Source: Planctomycetaceae bacterium (GTDB lineage Bacteria; Planctomycetota; Phycisphaerae; SM23-33). From it: a stretch of DNA of 64,000 bases. Made by a program: the position numbers and the translations under genes. The notes under the pieces are model-generated. The model was not told where the DNA came from and did no database searches. It worked only from the letters and a program-made list of their open reading frames with translations. The stretch is from assembly GCA_039680605.1 (NCBI GenBank), contig JBDKTA010000010.1, forward strand, positions 1 to 64,000, given 5' to 3'. The stretch's first letter is position 1. Every line of letters begins with the position of its first letter. This document shows positions 24,568 through 33,417 of the stretch, in pieces.

Positions 24568-25311
24568 ATGCACTCTCACATGAAGATATGCGTTGCGACT
24601 ATTTCCGGCGCCATCGCGCTGCTGATGGCCGTGGCTGCGTGCCTCTATGCCGACGCGGCGCCGGCATCGCCCGCGGTCCAAGTCGCCGGCGCGGCAGGGG
24701 AATTCGACTTTGGATACATGGAGCCATCGAGCAAGCGGAAGGCCGTGTTCGTCGTCAAGAACACGCTGGACCGCCCGCTGACGATCAAGGACGTCAAGCG
24801 CGAATGCGACTGCACAAGCGTCTCGCTCAAGACGCCCGCGACGGTGGCGCCGGGGCAGAGCCTGGCGATCGAGGTGGATTTCACCGCCCCCAAGGACCGC
24901 ACCAATTACGTCACGCGCGTGATCCTTTTCACTGATGACGCCGCGCGAACCCTCCTGCCCCTGACGCTGCGGGCGACGGTAGGCTTGCCGTTGACGTTCA
25001 CCCCCCGCCGCGTCAGCCTCGGCAACCTCCAGGCCGGCCAAAAAGCCAAAGGCGCCGTCGAACTGACGAACTTTTCAACCGCGGCTGTGACTCTCAAGGC
25101 CGCCTTCGCCAAAGGGCCCAAGACGTCGGTGGCTGCCCCGCTGGGCGAACTGGCGGCAGGCAAGAGCGCGAAAGTCGAGTACGCTTTCGAAGCCGCTGCG
25201 GCGGCGGGCAACTACGAGATCAAGATCTGCATAGAAACCGATAACGTCGATCAGCCGCAGGCATGCCTGTCGGTGGAATACACCGTCGCCGGCGCAGGAA
25301 GTGCCAGATGA
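24568..25311 (+). CDS. DUF1573-family secreted protein
   Basis: This roughly 247-residue protein has a signal peptide (ISGAIALLMAVAACLYADAA). It is followed by an Ig-like DUF1573 domain: EFDFGYMEPSSKRKAVFVVKN, then TIKDVKRECDCTSVS. The conserved CDC pair and a SxxF-type framework are typical of this family, whose members sit in envelope and redox loci. A second, similar Ig-like segment fills the C-terminal half. Its stop overlaps the next gene's start (ATGA at 25308-25311). The function is not known; neighbours suggest periplasmic thiol or metal handling. Confidence 0.85.
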   Translation: MHSHMKICVATISGAIALLMAVAACLYADAAPASPAVQVAGAAGEFDFGYMEPSSKRKAVFVVKNTLDRPLTIKDVKRECDCTSVSLKTPATVAPGQSLAIEVDFTAPKDRTNYVTRVILFTDDAARTLLPLTLRATVGLPLTFTPRRVSLGNLQAGQKAKGAVELTNFSTAAVTLKAAFAKGPKTSVAAPLGELAAGKSAKVEYAFEAAAAAGNYEIKICIETDNVDQPQACLSVEYTVAGAGSAR

Positions 25312-26525
25312 TGTCACGTCGGTCAATCATGATCATGCTGGCGGCTGTGGTGGTACTGGCCGCGGCGGGTGCTGGGCGTGCGGCGGAGGCCCCGCTTCAG
25401 GTCGTATTCTTCATGTCGCCGACGTGCGATCACTGCATGAAGGTCAAGCGGCACCTTCCGGATATCCTCAAGCAGTTCGGCTCGCGCGTCGAGGTGCATG
25501 AGCGCGACCTGGGCGGCCAATTGCTCTTGTGGGAGGAAATGCGGGTCTATGCCGAGCACTACAAGGTCGAGGTGAAGGCCCCTCCGGCGGTCTTTGTCGG
25601 TACTCGGGCGATGGTCGGCGAGGAGGACATCCTCAAGTCGCTCGAGGCTGCAATCTCACAGGCTTTGGCTGGCGGCGAAGTAACGTTTATGCCCGGTGCA
25701 TCGCCGGTGGGGACGGCGGCTTCAGGCCCGGCCTCGGGCGCCGCCCCGGTGGCGGCGGCGGCTTCGCAGTCCATGATCGAGCGGTTCAAGAGTCTGGGCG
25801 TCGGGGCGATTATCGTGGCGGGCCTGGTGGACGGCATCAATCCTTGCGCGTTCACGACGATAATTTTCTTCCTTTCAATGCTGGGCTACCTGCGCAAGTC
25901 GAAGCGCGACATTATCATGGTGGGCGTGGGGTTCACCGCGGCGATCTTCGTGACGTACCTGGCTCTGGGGCTGGTGCTGATGCAGGCGCTGATCGAGTTC
26001 AAGGCCCGCGTCGTCGGGGCCGGCGGTCCGATGATCCTGGGCCTGGTGGTGGCGGCGCTGGTGTTTGCGCTGTCGGCCTGGAGCCTCGTGGACGTGATCC
26101 GCTACAAACGCAGCGGCGACGTGCGGTCGATGAAGCTGGGCTTGCCCAAGGGCATCAAGCAGCGCATCCACAAGGTCATTCGCGAGGGGCTGACGTCGCG
26201 GCGGTTGTTCATCGGCTCGGTGGTCGTCGGGTTCATCGTGGCGGTGCTGGAGTCGATCTGCACCGGGCAAACGTACGCGCCGGTTCTATACGTCATCCAG
26301 GAACTGCCCTCCCTGCGGGCACAGGCCCTGCCCTACCTGCTTTTGTACAACATCATGTTTATCCTGCCGTTGGTGGTGATATTATTCCTGGGATACAAAG
26401 GCGTGACCTCCGAGCGGCTGGGCGACTTCATGCACCGCCACCTGGTGGGCATGAAGCTGGGAATGGCCGCCTTGTTCGCCGCGCTGGGCGCGGTGGTGCT
26501 GATGACCGTCTGGATGATGCGGTGA
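25308..26525 (+). CDS. DsbD/CcdA-like thiol transporter with N-terminal thioredoxin-like domain
   Basis: This roughly 405-residue protein has a signal peptide. A periplasmic thioredoxin/glutaredoxin-like domain then carries a CxxC (FFMSPTCDHCMKVKRHL) near residue 40. A Ala/Pro/Gly linker leads to about six to eight TM helices with the NPCAFTTIIFF motif of the CcdA/DsbD electron-transfer core and a second Cys (ESICTGQTYAP) in the repeat half. In the family, electrons from cytoplasmic thioredoxin pass across the membrane through these two Cys residues to the periplasmic CxxC. It probably reduces the thioredoxin-like lipoproteins encoded downstream at 27176 and 27968. Confidence 0.87.
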   Translation: MMSRRSIMIMLAAVVVLAAAGAGRAAEAPLQVVFFMSPTCDHCMKVKRHLPDILKQFGSRVEVHERDLGGQLLLWEEMRVYAEHYKVEVKAPPAVFVGTRAMVGEEDILKSLEAAISQALAGGEVTFMPGASPVGTAASGPASGAAPVAAAASQSMIERFKSLGVGAIIVAGLVDGINPCAFTTIIFFLSMLGYLRKSKRDIIMVGVGFTAAIFVTYLALGLVLMQALIEFKARVVGAGGPMILGLVVAALVFALSAWSLVDVIRYKRSGDVRSMKLGLPKGIKQRIHKVIREGLTSRRLFIGSVVVGFIVAVLESICTGQTYAPVLYVIQELPSLRAQALPYLLLYNIMFILPLVVILFLGYKGVTSERLGDFMHRHLVGMKLGMAALFAALGAVVLMTVWMMR

Positions 26526-26533
26526 GGACAGCG

Positions 26534-27139
26534 ATGGGCACAGGGACATTGCGGCTGCTGGCGGTGGCGGTGATGGTAACGGCTTTGGCGGGCGGATGCG
26601 AATCGTCGGGCCGTAGCATCGAACCGGGACGGGCGGCGGCGCCCGAGGTGGCGCCGGCGTCGTTTTTGTCGCTGGTGGGACACCCGGCCCCGCAGTTTAC
26701 GCTCAAGGACCAGCGCGGCAACGACATCGCCCTGAGCAGCCTGGGCGGGCAGTGGGTCGTGCTGCATTTTTATCCCAAGGACGACACCCCCGGCTGCACC
26801 TGCGACGCCACCGATCAGACGAAGATGCTGGGGCGCCTGGCAGCGCTCAAGGCCACGGTCTACGGCATCAGCGACTTCTCGGCGGCCAACAACAAATACA
26901 TCGTCGAGAAGTACAACCTGGGTTTCGACATCCTCAGCGACATGGACCATTCAGCCGCGGCGGCATATGGGGCGGCCTCGTCGGCGGGGCGCGGCGCCGC
27001 CATGGGGCGCATGACGGTAATCGTGGACCCCGCCGGCGTGGTGCGATATCATTCCAACCGGGTGGTCGCCGGGGAGCATGTCGACCACCTGGCGCGGACG
27101 CTGACGCAGCTTCGCGTCTCATCGCCAGCCGTTCATTAG
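26534..27139 (+). CDS. Lipid-anchored peroxiredoxin (BCP/AhpC-TSA type)
   Basis: This 201-residue protein has a lipobox (LAGGC) and a typical peroxiredoxin domain. GHPAPQFTLKDQRGNDIALSS leads to KDDTPGCTCDATDQ, where the first Cys is the peroxidatic residue and the second could be the resolving partner. The later R in RMTVIVDPAG completes the active site. It probably reduces peroxides in the periplasm using electrons delivered by the DsbD-like protein, which ends 8 nt upstream. GAGG-containing sequence overlaps the previous stop. Confidence 0.88.
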   Translation: MGTGTLRLLAVAVMVTALAGGCESSGRSIEPGRAAAPEVAPASFLSLVGHPAPQFTLKDQRGNDIALSSLGGQWVVLHFYPKDDTPGCTCDATDQTKMLGRLAALKATVYGISDFSAANNKYIVEKYNLGFDILSDMDHSAAAAYGAASSAGRGAAMGRMTVIVDPAGVVRYHSNRVVAGEHVDHLARTLTQLRVSSPAVH

Positions 27140-27175
27140 CCTGCGTCGCTCTGACGCAATGGAAAGGAACGACAC

Positions 27176-27703
27176 ATGACAAGTCCCCAGACGTGTTCTT
27201 CCAGAGGCGCCTGTCCCGTGCGGCGGCGATGGACCTCGTACTTCCCGGGCCTGTCGCTGCTGGCCTGCACGATCCAGGCCCTGTTCAGCGGCGGATGCGG
27301 CGGCGGAAGCCTCATGGAGATCGAGCCTTCCGCCTTCGACGCGCAGGTGCTCAACTCCGACAGGCCCGTGCTGGTGGAGTTCTACAAAGCCGGCTGCCCC
27401 ACCTGTCTGGCGCTGGAGCCGGGGTTGGACCAGTTGGCCCAGGAATACCAGGGGCGGGTCGTCTTCGCCAAGTTCAAGGTCTATGAGTGGTACTTCGGTG
27501 TTCCCGCCGCCGACATCAAGGACCGCTACGACGTCTGGTGGACCCCGACGGTCATTCTTTTTGTCAAAGGGCAGGAGTATCACCGCTGGGTAGGCGACTA
27601 TAATCTTGACGACTACCGAAGCGTGCTCGACGAAACAACGGCCGGCGGCCTGGGGGTCCCCAAGCCCGCTGCTCCACAGGCGCCGCAGCCGATGAAAACA
27701 TGA
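27176..27703 (+). CDS. Thioredoxin-like lipoprotein, CPTC active site (paralog 1)
   Basis: This 175-residue protein has a long signal region ending in a lipobox (FSGGC) after GGAAAGG ribosome-binding sequence. The thioredoxin fold is clear: FDAQVLNSDRPVLVEFYKAG leads to CPTC, then VVFAKFKVY, and WWTPTVILFVKGQE with the cis-Pro (T-P). CPTC differs from the CGPC of cytoplasmic thioredoxin, which normally changes redox potential. A Pro/Ala-rich tail follows. It probably functions as a periplasmic reductant fed by the DsbD-like protein; it is paralogous to the gene at 27968. Confidence 0.85.
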   Translation: MTSPQTCSSRGACPVRRRWTSYFPGLSLLACTIQALFSGGCGGGSLMEIEPSAFDAQVLNSDRPVLVEFYKAGCPTCLALEPGLDQLAQEYQGRVVFAKFKVYEWYFGVPAADIKDRYDVWWTPTVILFVKGQEYHRWVGDYNLDDYRSVLDETTAGGLGVPKPAAPQAPQPMKT

Positions 27704-27733
27704 TCCGACGGCAGGGCCCGCAGGGCGGGCCCC

Positions 27734-27819
27734 GGGTGCCATGGCGGCCGCTTCTCTGCGGCCATGCTTGCACAGCAGCGTCGGGGACATGGCGGCTCAA
27801 GACGGCCGCCATGGCACCC
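27734..27819. repeat. CCATGGCGGCC palindromic repeat, copy 3
   Basis: This is a full copy between the two thioredoxin-like genes: GGGTGCCATGGCGGCCG, loop TTCT, GCGGCCATGC, a spacer, GGGGACATGGCGGCTC, and ACGGCCGCCATGGCACCC at the end. The outer ends are inverted copies of one another (GGGTGCCATGGCGGCC / GGCCGCCATGGCACCC). Confidence 0.85.
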
Positions 27820-27967
27820 AGCGCTCCATTCTTAAGCGATTCTTGAATCCGCGACCACTTTTGCCGCGGGCAGGGCTGCAGAATCATTTTTTTCGCTCAG
27901 GGCCGGATGGTATGATTGCCGACTAACAAACACGCCGTGGCCTTATGCGCCGCAAAAGGAGTTTGAC

Positions 27968-28498
27968 ATGACCCTGCGTTCACTGTGCCTGCTAACGCTT
28001 TCGTGCGCTGCGATCCTTCTGTCGGGTTGCGGCGAGGACTACGCGAACATCACGCCCCTGGCGGACCAGCAGCAGTTCGAGAACGCCCTGAAGTCCGACA
28101 AACCGGTCCTGATGGACTTCTACAAGGACAGTTGCCCCACCTGCGTGATCCAGGAAGCCGTGATCAACGACATGGCCCCGGAATACATGGGCAAGGTCGA
28201 TTTCGTCAAATACAAGATCCTTGAGAGCAATTTCAGCCCCGCCTCCAAAGCGATTAAAGACCGCTACAAACTCAACTGGGTGCCCACGACGATGCTGTTC
28301 GTCAACGGCCAGGAAGTCAAGCGATGGGAGCTTAATCACGGCGCCGACGAGTTCCGCACCGCCCTGGACGAAGTCCTCGCCCGTCCCACCGCCGCCAAAC
28401 CCGCCGCCGCCCCCATCACCACTGCCGGCAAGCTCCCGGCCAACTGGGACGCCAACAACAAGAAGTGCATCGAAGGCCAAGGCTGCCCCATCGAGTAG
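27968..28498 (+). CDS. Thioredoxin-like lipoprotein, CPTC active site (paralog 2)
   Basis: This 176-residue protein has a lipobox (LLSGCG) after an AAAAGGAG ribosome-binding site 6 nt upstream. The fold matches the gene at 27176: QQQFENALKSDKPVLMDFYKDS then CPTC, and NWVPTTMLFVNGQE with cis-Pro. The C terminus adds KKCIEGQGCPIE, a further Cys pair that could bind metal or form a disulfide. It is the last gene of the metal-efflux/thiol cluster and separated from its paralog by an intergenic repeat. Confidence 0.85.
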   Translation: MTLRSLCLLTLSCAAILLSGCGEDYANITPLADQQQFENALKSDKPVLMDFYKDSCPTCVIQEAVINDMAPEYMGKVDFVKYKILESNFSPASKAIKDRYKLNWVPTTMLFVNGQEVKRWELNHGADEFRTALDEVLARPTAAKPAAAPITTAGKLPANWDANNKKCIEGQGCPIE

Positions 28499-28843
28499 GC
28501 CCGACTCTCGGATCCGGTGACCGCCCAAAAGGGTGCCGTGGCGCGCAGGGCCGAAGGCCCGGAGAGCCACGATCCCCGAACTGCACAGTGGTGAAGTCGT
28601 GGCTGTCGGGCTTCGCCCTCCCGCCACGGCACCCGCTCGCCCGGCGTGGCGCGTTTTGCCAAATTGGGCCTCGGGCAGTTATAAAGTTGAACTTTAATAT
28701 AGCCCAACTGGCAAGCCGAGGATGAAGCCTCCGTGCAAGACTTCTTCTCTTCTGGGTTTTCTCTGCGCCTCTGTGTCGTGAAGCCGCCCCTTCAATTAGA
28801 AGAGCCTCCTGCGTTATGATCGTCACTTTAAGGAGCTACCGGC
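28499..28843. other. Intergenic spacer with a second repeat family
   Basis: There is no gene. At 28530-28634 is a palindrome-rich element. Its right arm (CGTGGCTGTCGGGCTTCG, then CCCTCCCGCCACGGCACC; 28599-28634) recurs at 41444-41479. The left arm begins GGTGCCGTGGCGCGCAGGG and pairs with the right end. An AT-rich stretch at 28680-28710 may hold the promoter for the oxidoreductase gene, but no strong -35/-10 pair was seen. AAGGAG at 28830-28835 is the ribosome-binding site. Confidence 0.6.
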
Positions 28844-30010
28844 GTGGATGAATTGCGAATCGGCGTGATCGGGGCCGGCGGGCGAGGCGGCTTGGCGGGG
28901 CATGCGCACAAGCCTGACCAGGGCAGCTGCGTGGTGGCCGCCTGCGACATCCGCCCAGAGATGCAAGAGCACGTCAAGAAGTGGTACGGGCCCGACTGCT
29001 TCTTCTGCACCGACTATCGCGATCTGCTCAAGCGGTCCGACGTGCATGCCGTCTTCGTCACCACGCCGGATAATTTTCACGAAGAGCACGCCACCGCAGC
29101 CCTCGAGGCGGGCAAAGCCGTCTACTGCGAAAAGCCGCTGGCGATCACCATCGCCGGGGCCGACCGCATTTTGAACGCCGCGCGCGATCGCAAGGGCAAG
29201 CTCTACGTCGGGCACAATATGCGGCACTTCCCGGCCATCATCAAAATGAGGCAGCTCATCGACGCCGGCGCGATCGGGCAGGTCAAGGCCGCCTGGTGCC
29301 GCCACTTCGTCTCCTACGGCGGCGACGCGTACTACAAGGACTGGCACAGCGACCGTCGCAACAGCACCGGCCTGCTGCTGCAGAAGGGCGCGCACGACAT
29401 CGACGTGCTGCACTGGCTCTGCGGCGGCTACACGCGCCGCGTGACGGCGATGGGCAAGCTGGCGGTTTACGGGCAGATCACCGACCGCCACGAGGGCGGC
29501 TACGGGCACATGAAATGGGACCAGGCGTTCTGGCCGCCGCTGTCGCAGACGCAGCTTTCGCCGATCATCGACGTCGAAGACGTCTCGATGATGCTGATGG
29601 AGCTCGACAACGGCGTGCTGGCCAGCTACCAGCAGTGCCACTTCACGCCCGATGCGTGGCGCGACTACACGATCATCGGCACGCTGGGGCGCATCGAGAA
29701 CTACAACGACTGCGGCGCCTGCGACATCCATCTCTGGAACCGCCGGGCCGACGGCTATCGGCCCAAGGGCGACGAGGTCTTCCACGTCGATGGGGAGATG
29801 GGCGGACACGGCGGGGCCGACGAGCGCATCGTGGCCGAGTTCGTCCGCTGGGTGCGCAGCGGCGGCACCATCGCCACCAGCCCGGTCGCCGCCCGCTACA
29901 GCATCGCCGCCGGATGCATGGCCACGCACTCGCTCCGCAACGGCAGCCAACCCCAGGACGTCCCGCCCCTGCCGGCGGACCTGGAGCAGTGGTTCGCTAA
30001 GACGCGATAG
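28844..30010 (+). CDS. Gfo/Idh/MocA-family NAD(P)-dependent oxidoreductase
   Basis: This 388-residue protein starts at GTG (28844), 8 nt after AAGGAG. The N-terminal Rossmann fold opens RIGVIGAGGRGGLAGH (GxGxxG), and EKPLAITIAGADRIL is the family's catalytic Glu-Lys-Pro motif. The C-terminal alpha/beta domain contains GAHDIDVLHWLCGG. The family oxidises or reduces sugar hydroxyls using NAD(P). A monocistronic unit is suggested by repeat-filled spacers on both sides. Substrate unknown; no signal peptide. Confidence 0.9.
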   Translation: MDELRIGVIGAGGRGGLAGHAHKPDQGSCVVAACDIRPEMQEHVKKWYGPDCFFCTDYRDLLKRSDVHAVFVTTPDNFHEEHATAALEAGKAVYCEKPLAITIAGADRILNAARDRKGKLYVGHNMRHFPAIIKMRQLIDAGAIGQVKAAWCRHFVSYGGDAYYKDWHSDRRNSTGLLLQKGAHDIDVLHWLCGGYTRRVTAMGKLAVYGQITDRHEGGYGHMKWDQAFWPPLSQTQLSPIIDVEDVSMMLMELDNGVLASYQQCHFTPDAWRDYTIIGTLGRIENYNDCGACDIHLWNRRADGYRPKGDEVFHVDGEMGGHGGADERIVAEFVRWVRSGGTIATSPVAARYSIAAGCMATHSLRNGSQPQDVPPLPADLEQWFAKTR

Positions 30011-30030
30011 AACTCATGGAACGCGGGGAT

Positions 30031-30060
30031 ATGGCCGCCGGGAAACGGCCGCCATGGCCC
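30031..30060. repeat. Half copy of the CCATGGCGGCC palindromic repeat
   Basis: This is a single hairpin, ATGGCCGCC - GGGAAAC - GGCCGCCATGG, just past the oxidoreductase stop. It corresponds to the right half of the full repeat. Confidence 0.6.
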
Positions 30061-30063
30061 CTG

Positions 30064-30465
30064 TCAGGGCACGCAGGTAAACCCGGCCGTACGGAAGTGA
30101 TGATCGAAGGTAAAGGCTTGCTTGATCCGGTTGTGCCGCATCAATACGAATGAGATGCAATCGGTGAAGCTGATCTTCTGGTCGGCAAACTTCCTGAACA
30201 GCTCCAGCGCCTCCAATTCGTCTTTTTCCGCTGGGCGCAGAATCATCAGCCGCGCGGATGCATAAAGGCTTTGACCTTTGGCGGCGGCGTACTCGTAACC
30301 TGCCCGGCGCGCCAGGAACGTCAACATCTCATCGAGCACAAAACTGCTGGTGAATACCCTGTCGGAGCCTCGCGCCACATGCGCCCAGAACTTAGCCGCG
30401 TCCGCGTGGTTCTGGTCCTTCTGATTGTAGAGCGCTACGAATCCCGAGGCATCGACGAAGATCAT
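30064..30465 (-). CDS. vapC: PIN-domain ribonuclease toxin (VapC type)
   Basis: This 133-residue protein has PIN-domain acidic residues: VDASGF (Asp 5), the Glu in LDEMLTF (about 45), FTDCISFVLM (about 98-101) and FTFDHHF at the end. VapC toxins cleave tRNA or rRNA and are held inactive by the partner antitoxin. Its start overlaps the end of the antitoxin gene by 4 nt (30462-30465), the usual arrangement. It is the only addiction-like pair in the window. Confidence 0.88.
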   Translation of the reverse strand: MIFVDASGFVALYNQKDQNHADAAKFWAHVARGSDRVFTSSFVLDEMLTFLARRAGYEYAAAKGQSLYASARLMILRPAEKDELEALELFRKFADQKISFTDCISFVLMRHNRIKQAFTFDHHFRTAGFTCVP

Positions 30466-30698
30466 TCCTCATCCCCATAAAGGTAATCGTCCAGCCGCTC
30501 CGAAATATTTGCCGGACCGGAATCCTTGTACGTTGCGGTATCGGCAAAGAGAGGGTCCTGCTCGTCCCCACCCTCTGCATCTATCTGGGCTTGCATGCAG
30601 GAGCGGATGAACGCGCCAAGAGACATGCTCCTGGCTTTGGCACGCCGTGACGCATTATGCCTGAGCTTGTCAGGCAACATGATTGTCGTTCGCCTCAT
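30462..30698 (-). CDS. Ribbon-helix-helix antitoxin paired with VapC
   Basis: This 78-residue protein starts at 30698, chosen because AAGGAG lies 8 nt upstream; a start at 30719 would lack one. The N-terminal RRTTIMLPDKLRHNASRRA is a classic CopG/RHH DNA-binding strand-helix, and the acidic tail (ERLDDYLYGDEE) would wrap the toxin. RHH antitoxins generally autoregulate by binding palindromes around their own promoter. Confidence 0.85.
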   Translation of the reverse strand: MRRTTIMLPDKLRHNASRRAKARSMSLGAFIRSCMQAQIDAEGGDEQDPLFADTATYKDSGPANISERLDDYLYGDEE

Positions 30699-30821
30699 TG
30701 ACCTTGCTCCTTCGCTCACACATACATAATAGCATATGCATAACTATCGGCAATAACCAATGCGGCCAATATTGTCGCACCCTCGTTTCGCCGTCGGAGC
30801 AAATAGGGTATCCTCAAGCAC

Positions 30822-33290
30822 ATGCTCGCTGTTGCGATGATCCATTTCGATTCGCCGTGGGCGCTGGTGGCGCTGGCGGCTGTGCTGATTCCATCAGGGG
30901 CCGCGGCGCGGATCTGGTGGCGCGGGGGCCGCGTGCGGTGGCTTAGCACGGCGATCCAGACGCTGGCGGTGGCGGCAGTAGCAATCGCGCTGGCCGGACC
31001 GCGGGCGCCGGTGCGGTCGCAGGCGGCAGGGGCGTGGCTGGTGATGACGGACGCCTCGGCGTCCGTGCGCGGCCAGGGCGAATCGCCGATAGCGTGGGAT
31101 CACGCCCTGGCACGCAGCGACTACACCTTCGCCGCCGGCGTCTATGCCGGCGCCCAGCCCCCCGGCGAGCAGGACACCATGAGCACTCGCGCCTCGGCGG
31201 CACTGGCGGTAGCCGCGGCCCAGGTACGGCAAGGACAGGCCGGCGGCGTGGTGATTCGCACCGACGGGCGATTCGACGCGACCGACCCGTGGCCTGGTGC
31301 GGCCAGCGCCCTGGCGGCCGCGGGCGCGAATATCCTGATCGTCCCGATGGACTCTCCCCCGCCGGACGCGCGGGTGCTGAGCGCGACGGCCCAAACCGAC
31401 GCCGCCGGCGCGGTAGATCTCAACATTTCGATAGCCTCGAACGCCCCGCAGCGCCGACGGCTGCGGGTGCTGCGCCGCGCCGGCGGCAGCGAGAGCATCC
31501 TGCTCGACCGCCAGTTGGACCTGCTGATGGATGATCGCACGACCATCCGCGTGGGCGACCAGACCAGGGGCGAGGCCGTACAGTACGCGGCGCAACTGAC
31601 CCCGCCCGACGCGATCAGCGAGAACGACCAGGCCTCGGCGCTCGTCCTGCCGCGACAGCAGACTCTGGCGGTGGTGGCCGCCGACCCCAAGCCCCTCGTT
31701 CAACTGATAGGTCCCATCAAGGGCGCTGATGTTGCGGCCATCCGCGCCGCGGCGCTGCCTGCGCGGGCAGAAGAACTGCTCAATTACTCCGCCATGGTCA
31801 TCGCCGACGACAGCGGACTGTCGTTGACCGACGTCCAGCGCGCCGCCGTGGCGGGGTACGTTCGCGGCGGCGGCGGGCTGGTGCTGATCGGCAGCGGTCC
31901 GCGGCGCGGTCCGGGCGACCTGGCCGATCCCCTCAACACCGCCCTGCCGCTGGTCGCCAACGCGTTTCAGCGCAAGCCCCTTGACCTGCGGATCGTGCTC
32001 GACGCATCCGGCTCGATGAACATGGTGACGGCAGCGCCCGACGGCGGGCGGCAGATCAAGTTCGACCAGGCTGCCCAGGCCGTCGTCAGCCTCGACCGCT
32101 ATCTGACCGCCGCCGACGCTCTGGAGATCATCGCCTTCTCCGACGTCCCGCGGCGCATCTATTCCAGCGGCGCCGCCGCGATTGATTTTGCCGCCGTGCG
32201 CCAGGCGCTGAACCAGGTGCGCCCCGACGGAGCGACGAAAGTCGCCCCCGCACTGGCGATGGCCGCCGACGCCCCCGCAGGCGATCGCACCGCCCTGGTC
32301 ATGCTTGTCAGCGATCTGGACACGCAGCCCTTTGACGTGAAGGCCCTGGCGGAGACGTTCGGCCGCAACACGCTCGATCTGGCGATCGTCGCCATCGCCG
32401 CCGCCGGGGCGGTGGATCAGCGATACCCTGTCGAGGACCTGGCGGCGGCGCTCAAGGCCCCGCTCGTTCGCCGCGGCGATCTGCAGGGCCTGGCGGAAAT
32501 CTTCGGGCGCTTTGTGTCCGATGCGCGGGGCGACGCCGTTCGTCGAGGGCAGTTCAGCGCCGAATTTTCCGGCGGCGCCTTGGGAGTGCCCGGCGCGTCG
32601 ATGCCGCTCGATGCATATGTGTTATCCGCCGCCGCCGGGGGCGCCGAAGTGCTGGCTCGCGTGGGCAGCGACCCGATCGTCGCCCGTCGCGGCACTGGCC
32701 AGGGCCGCAGCGTCAGCATCGCCGTGCCGCCGGAGGACCTGCGCGGTCCCTGGTGGGCCTGGGCCAAAGACAGCGCTCTGCTACCGGCGGCGCTGCGGTG
32801 GGTGATGCGCCCCGAGAGCGACAGCCGCTTCAGCGGCAACGTCGCCCTGGCGGACAGTCGCCTGCGTCTGACCATCGATGCTCGCGACCAGAACGGCCCG
32901 ATGAACCTGCTGACATTGACGGGCGTGGTGCAATCGCTTTCCAGCTCCGCCGAGGCCCGCGCGGAGCTGCTGCAGACGGCGCCGGGGCGTTACGAAGCCA
33001 CGCTGCCGGCGATGACGCAGGCCAGCCTGCAGGTGCGCGATGAATCCGGAACCCTGCGATGGCAGAAAGCCTTGGCCTGGCAGTACCCGCCCGAACTGGC
33101 AGCCGTCGGCGCCGATAGCGCCACTCTCAAGCGCCTGGCCGAACTGACCGGCGGGCAGATCGTCGACGCCCAGTTCGTCGCACCCCACGCGCGGGCGGTC
33201 GCCATGGGGAGCCTGACCCCCCTGTGGCCATGGCTGCTGGGGCTGGCCCTGGCGATGATGCTGACCGACTGGGTCGCCGTGCGGCGGTAG
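30822..33290 (+). CDS. vWA-domain membrane protein with glutamine-amidotransferase-like segment
   Basis: This 822-residue protein is anchored at both ends by TM helices: residues 8-27, and the C-terminal LWPWLLGLALAMMLTDWVAV. An N-terminal region with a class I amidotransferase-like fold (VMTDASASVRG...) precedes a core vWA domain with a full MIDAS: DASGSMN near residue 395, a Thr in the ATKVAPA segment and SDLDTQ. This is the layout of the large BatA/CoxE-linked 'VWA domain' proteins common in Planctomycetota. It probably senses or assembles envelope components. No MoxR ATPase is nearby, which is unusual. The start may be 30837 instead. Confidence 0.85.
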   Translation: MLAVAMIHFDSPWALVALAAVLIPSGAAARIWWRGGRVRWLSTAIQTLAVAAVAIALAGPRAPVRSQAAGAWLVMTDASASVRGQGESPIAWDHALARSDYTFAAGVYAGAQPPGEQDTMSTRASAALAVAAAQVRQGQAGGVVIRTDGRFDATDPWPGAASALAAAGANILIVPMDSPPPDARVLSATAQTDAAGAVDLNISIASNAPQRRRLRVLRRAGGSESILLDRQLDLLMDDRTTIRVGDQTRGEAVQYAAQLTPPDAISENDQASALVLPRQQTLAVVAADPKPLVQLIGPIKGADVAAIRAAALPARAEELLNYSAMVIADDSGLSLTDVQRAAVAGYVRGGGGLVLIGSGPRRGPGDLADPLNTALPLVANAFQRKPLDLRIVLDASGSMNMVTAAPDGGRQIKFDQAAQAVVSLDRYLTAADALEIIAFSDVPRRIYSSGAAAIDFAAVRQALNQVRPDGATKVAPALAMAADAPAGDRTALVMLVSDLDTQPFDVKALAETFGRNTLDLAIVAIAAAGAVDQRYPVEDLAAALKAPLVRRGDLQGLAEIFGRFVSDARGDAVRRGQFSAEFSGGALGVPGASMPLDAYVLSAAAGGAEVLARVGSDPIVARRGTGQGRSVSIAVPPEDLRGPWWAWAKDSALLPAALRWVMRPESDSRFSGNVALADSRLRLTIDARDQNGPMNLLTLTGVVQSLSSSAEARAELLQTAPGRYEATLPAMTQASLQVRDESGTLRWQKALAWQYPPELAAVGADSATLKRLAELTGGQIVDAQFVAPHARAVAMGSLTPLWPWLLGLALAMMLTDWVAVRR

Positions 33291-33324
33291 CTGGTGGCAC
33301 AGACTTTCCAGTCTGTGAGCTGGG

Positions 33325-33407
33325 GGGCCATGGCGGCCTTTCTTCAGCCGCCATGCTCGCACGCACGATCAGGACATGGCGGCTGAACAACGGCCGCCAT
33401 GGCACCC
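33325..33407. repeat. CCATGGCGGCC palindromic repeat, copy 5, next to a CAGACT hairpin
   Basis: This full copy (GGCCATGGCGGCC ... GGACATGGCGGCTGA ... ACGGCCGCCATGGCACCC) follows the vWA gene. Immediately before it, at 33294-33319, is a small hairpin CACAGACT-TTCC-AGTCTGTG, a distinct short palindrome. Both lie between convergent genes. Confidence 0.8.
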
Positions 33408-33417
33408 GGAACGTGCC

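Noticed and set aside
30064-30698. Toxin-antitoxin pair as a new defence system
   Set aside because: Ordinary VapC/RHH arrangement with all expected residues; nothing unusual.
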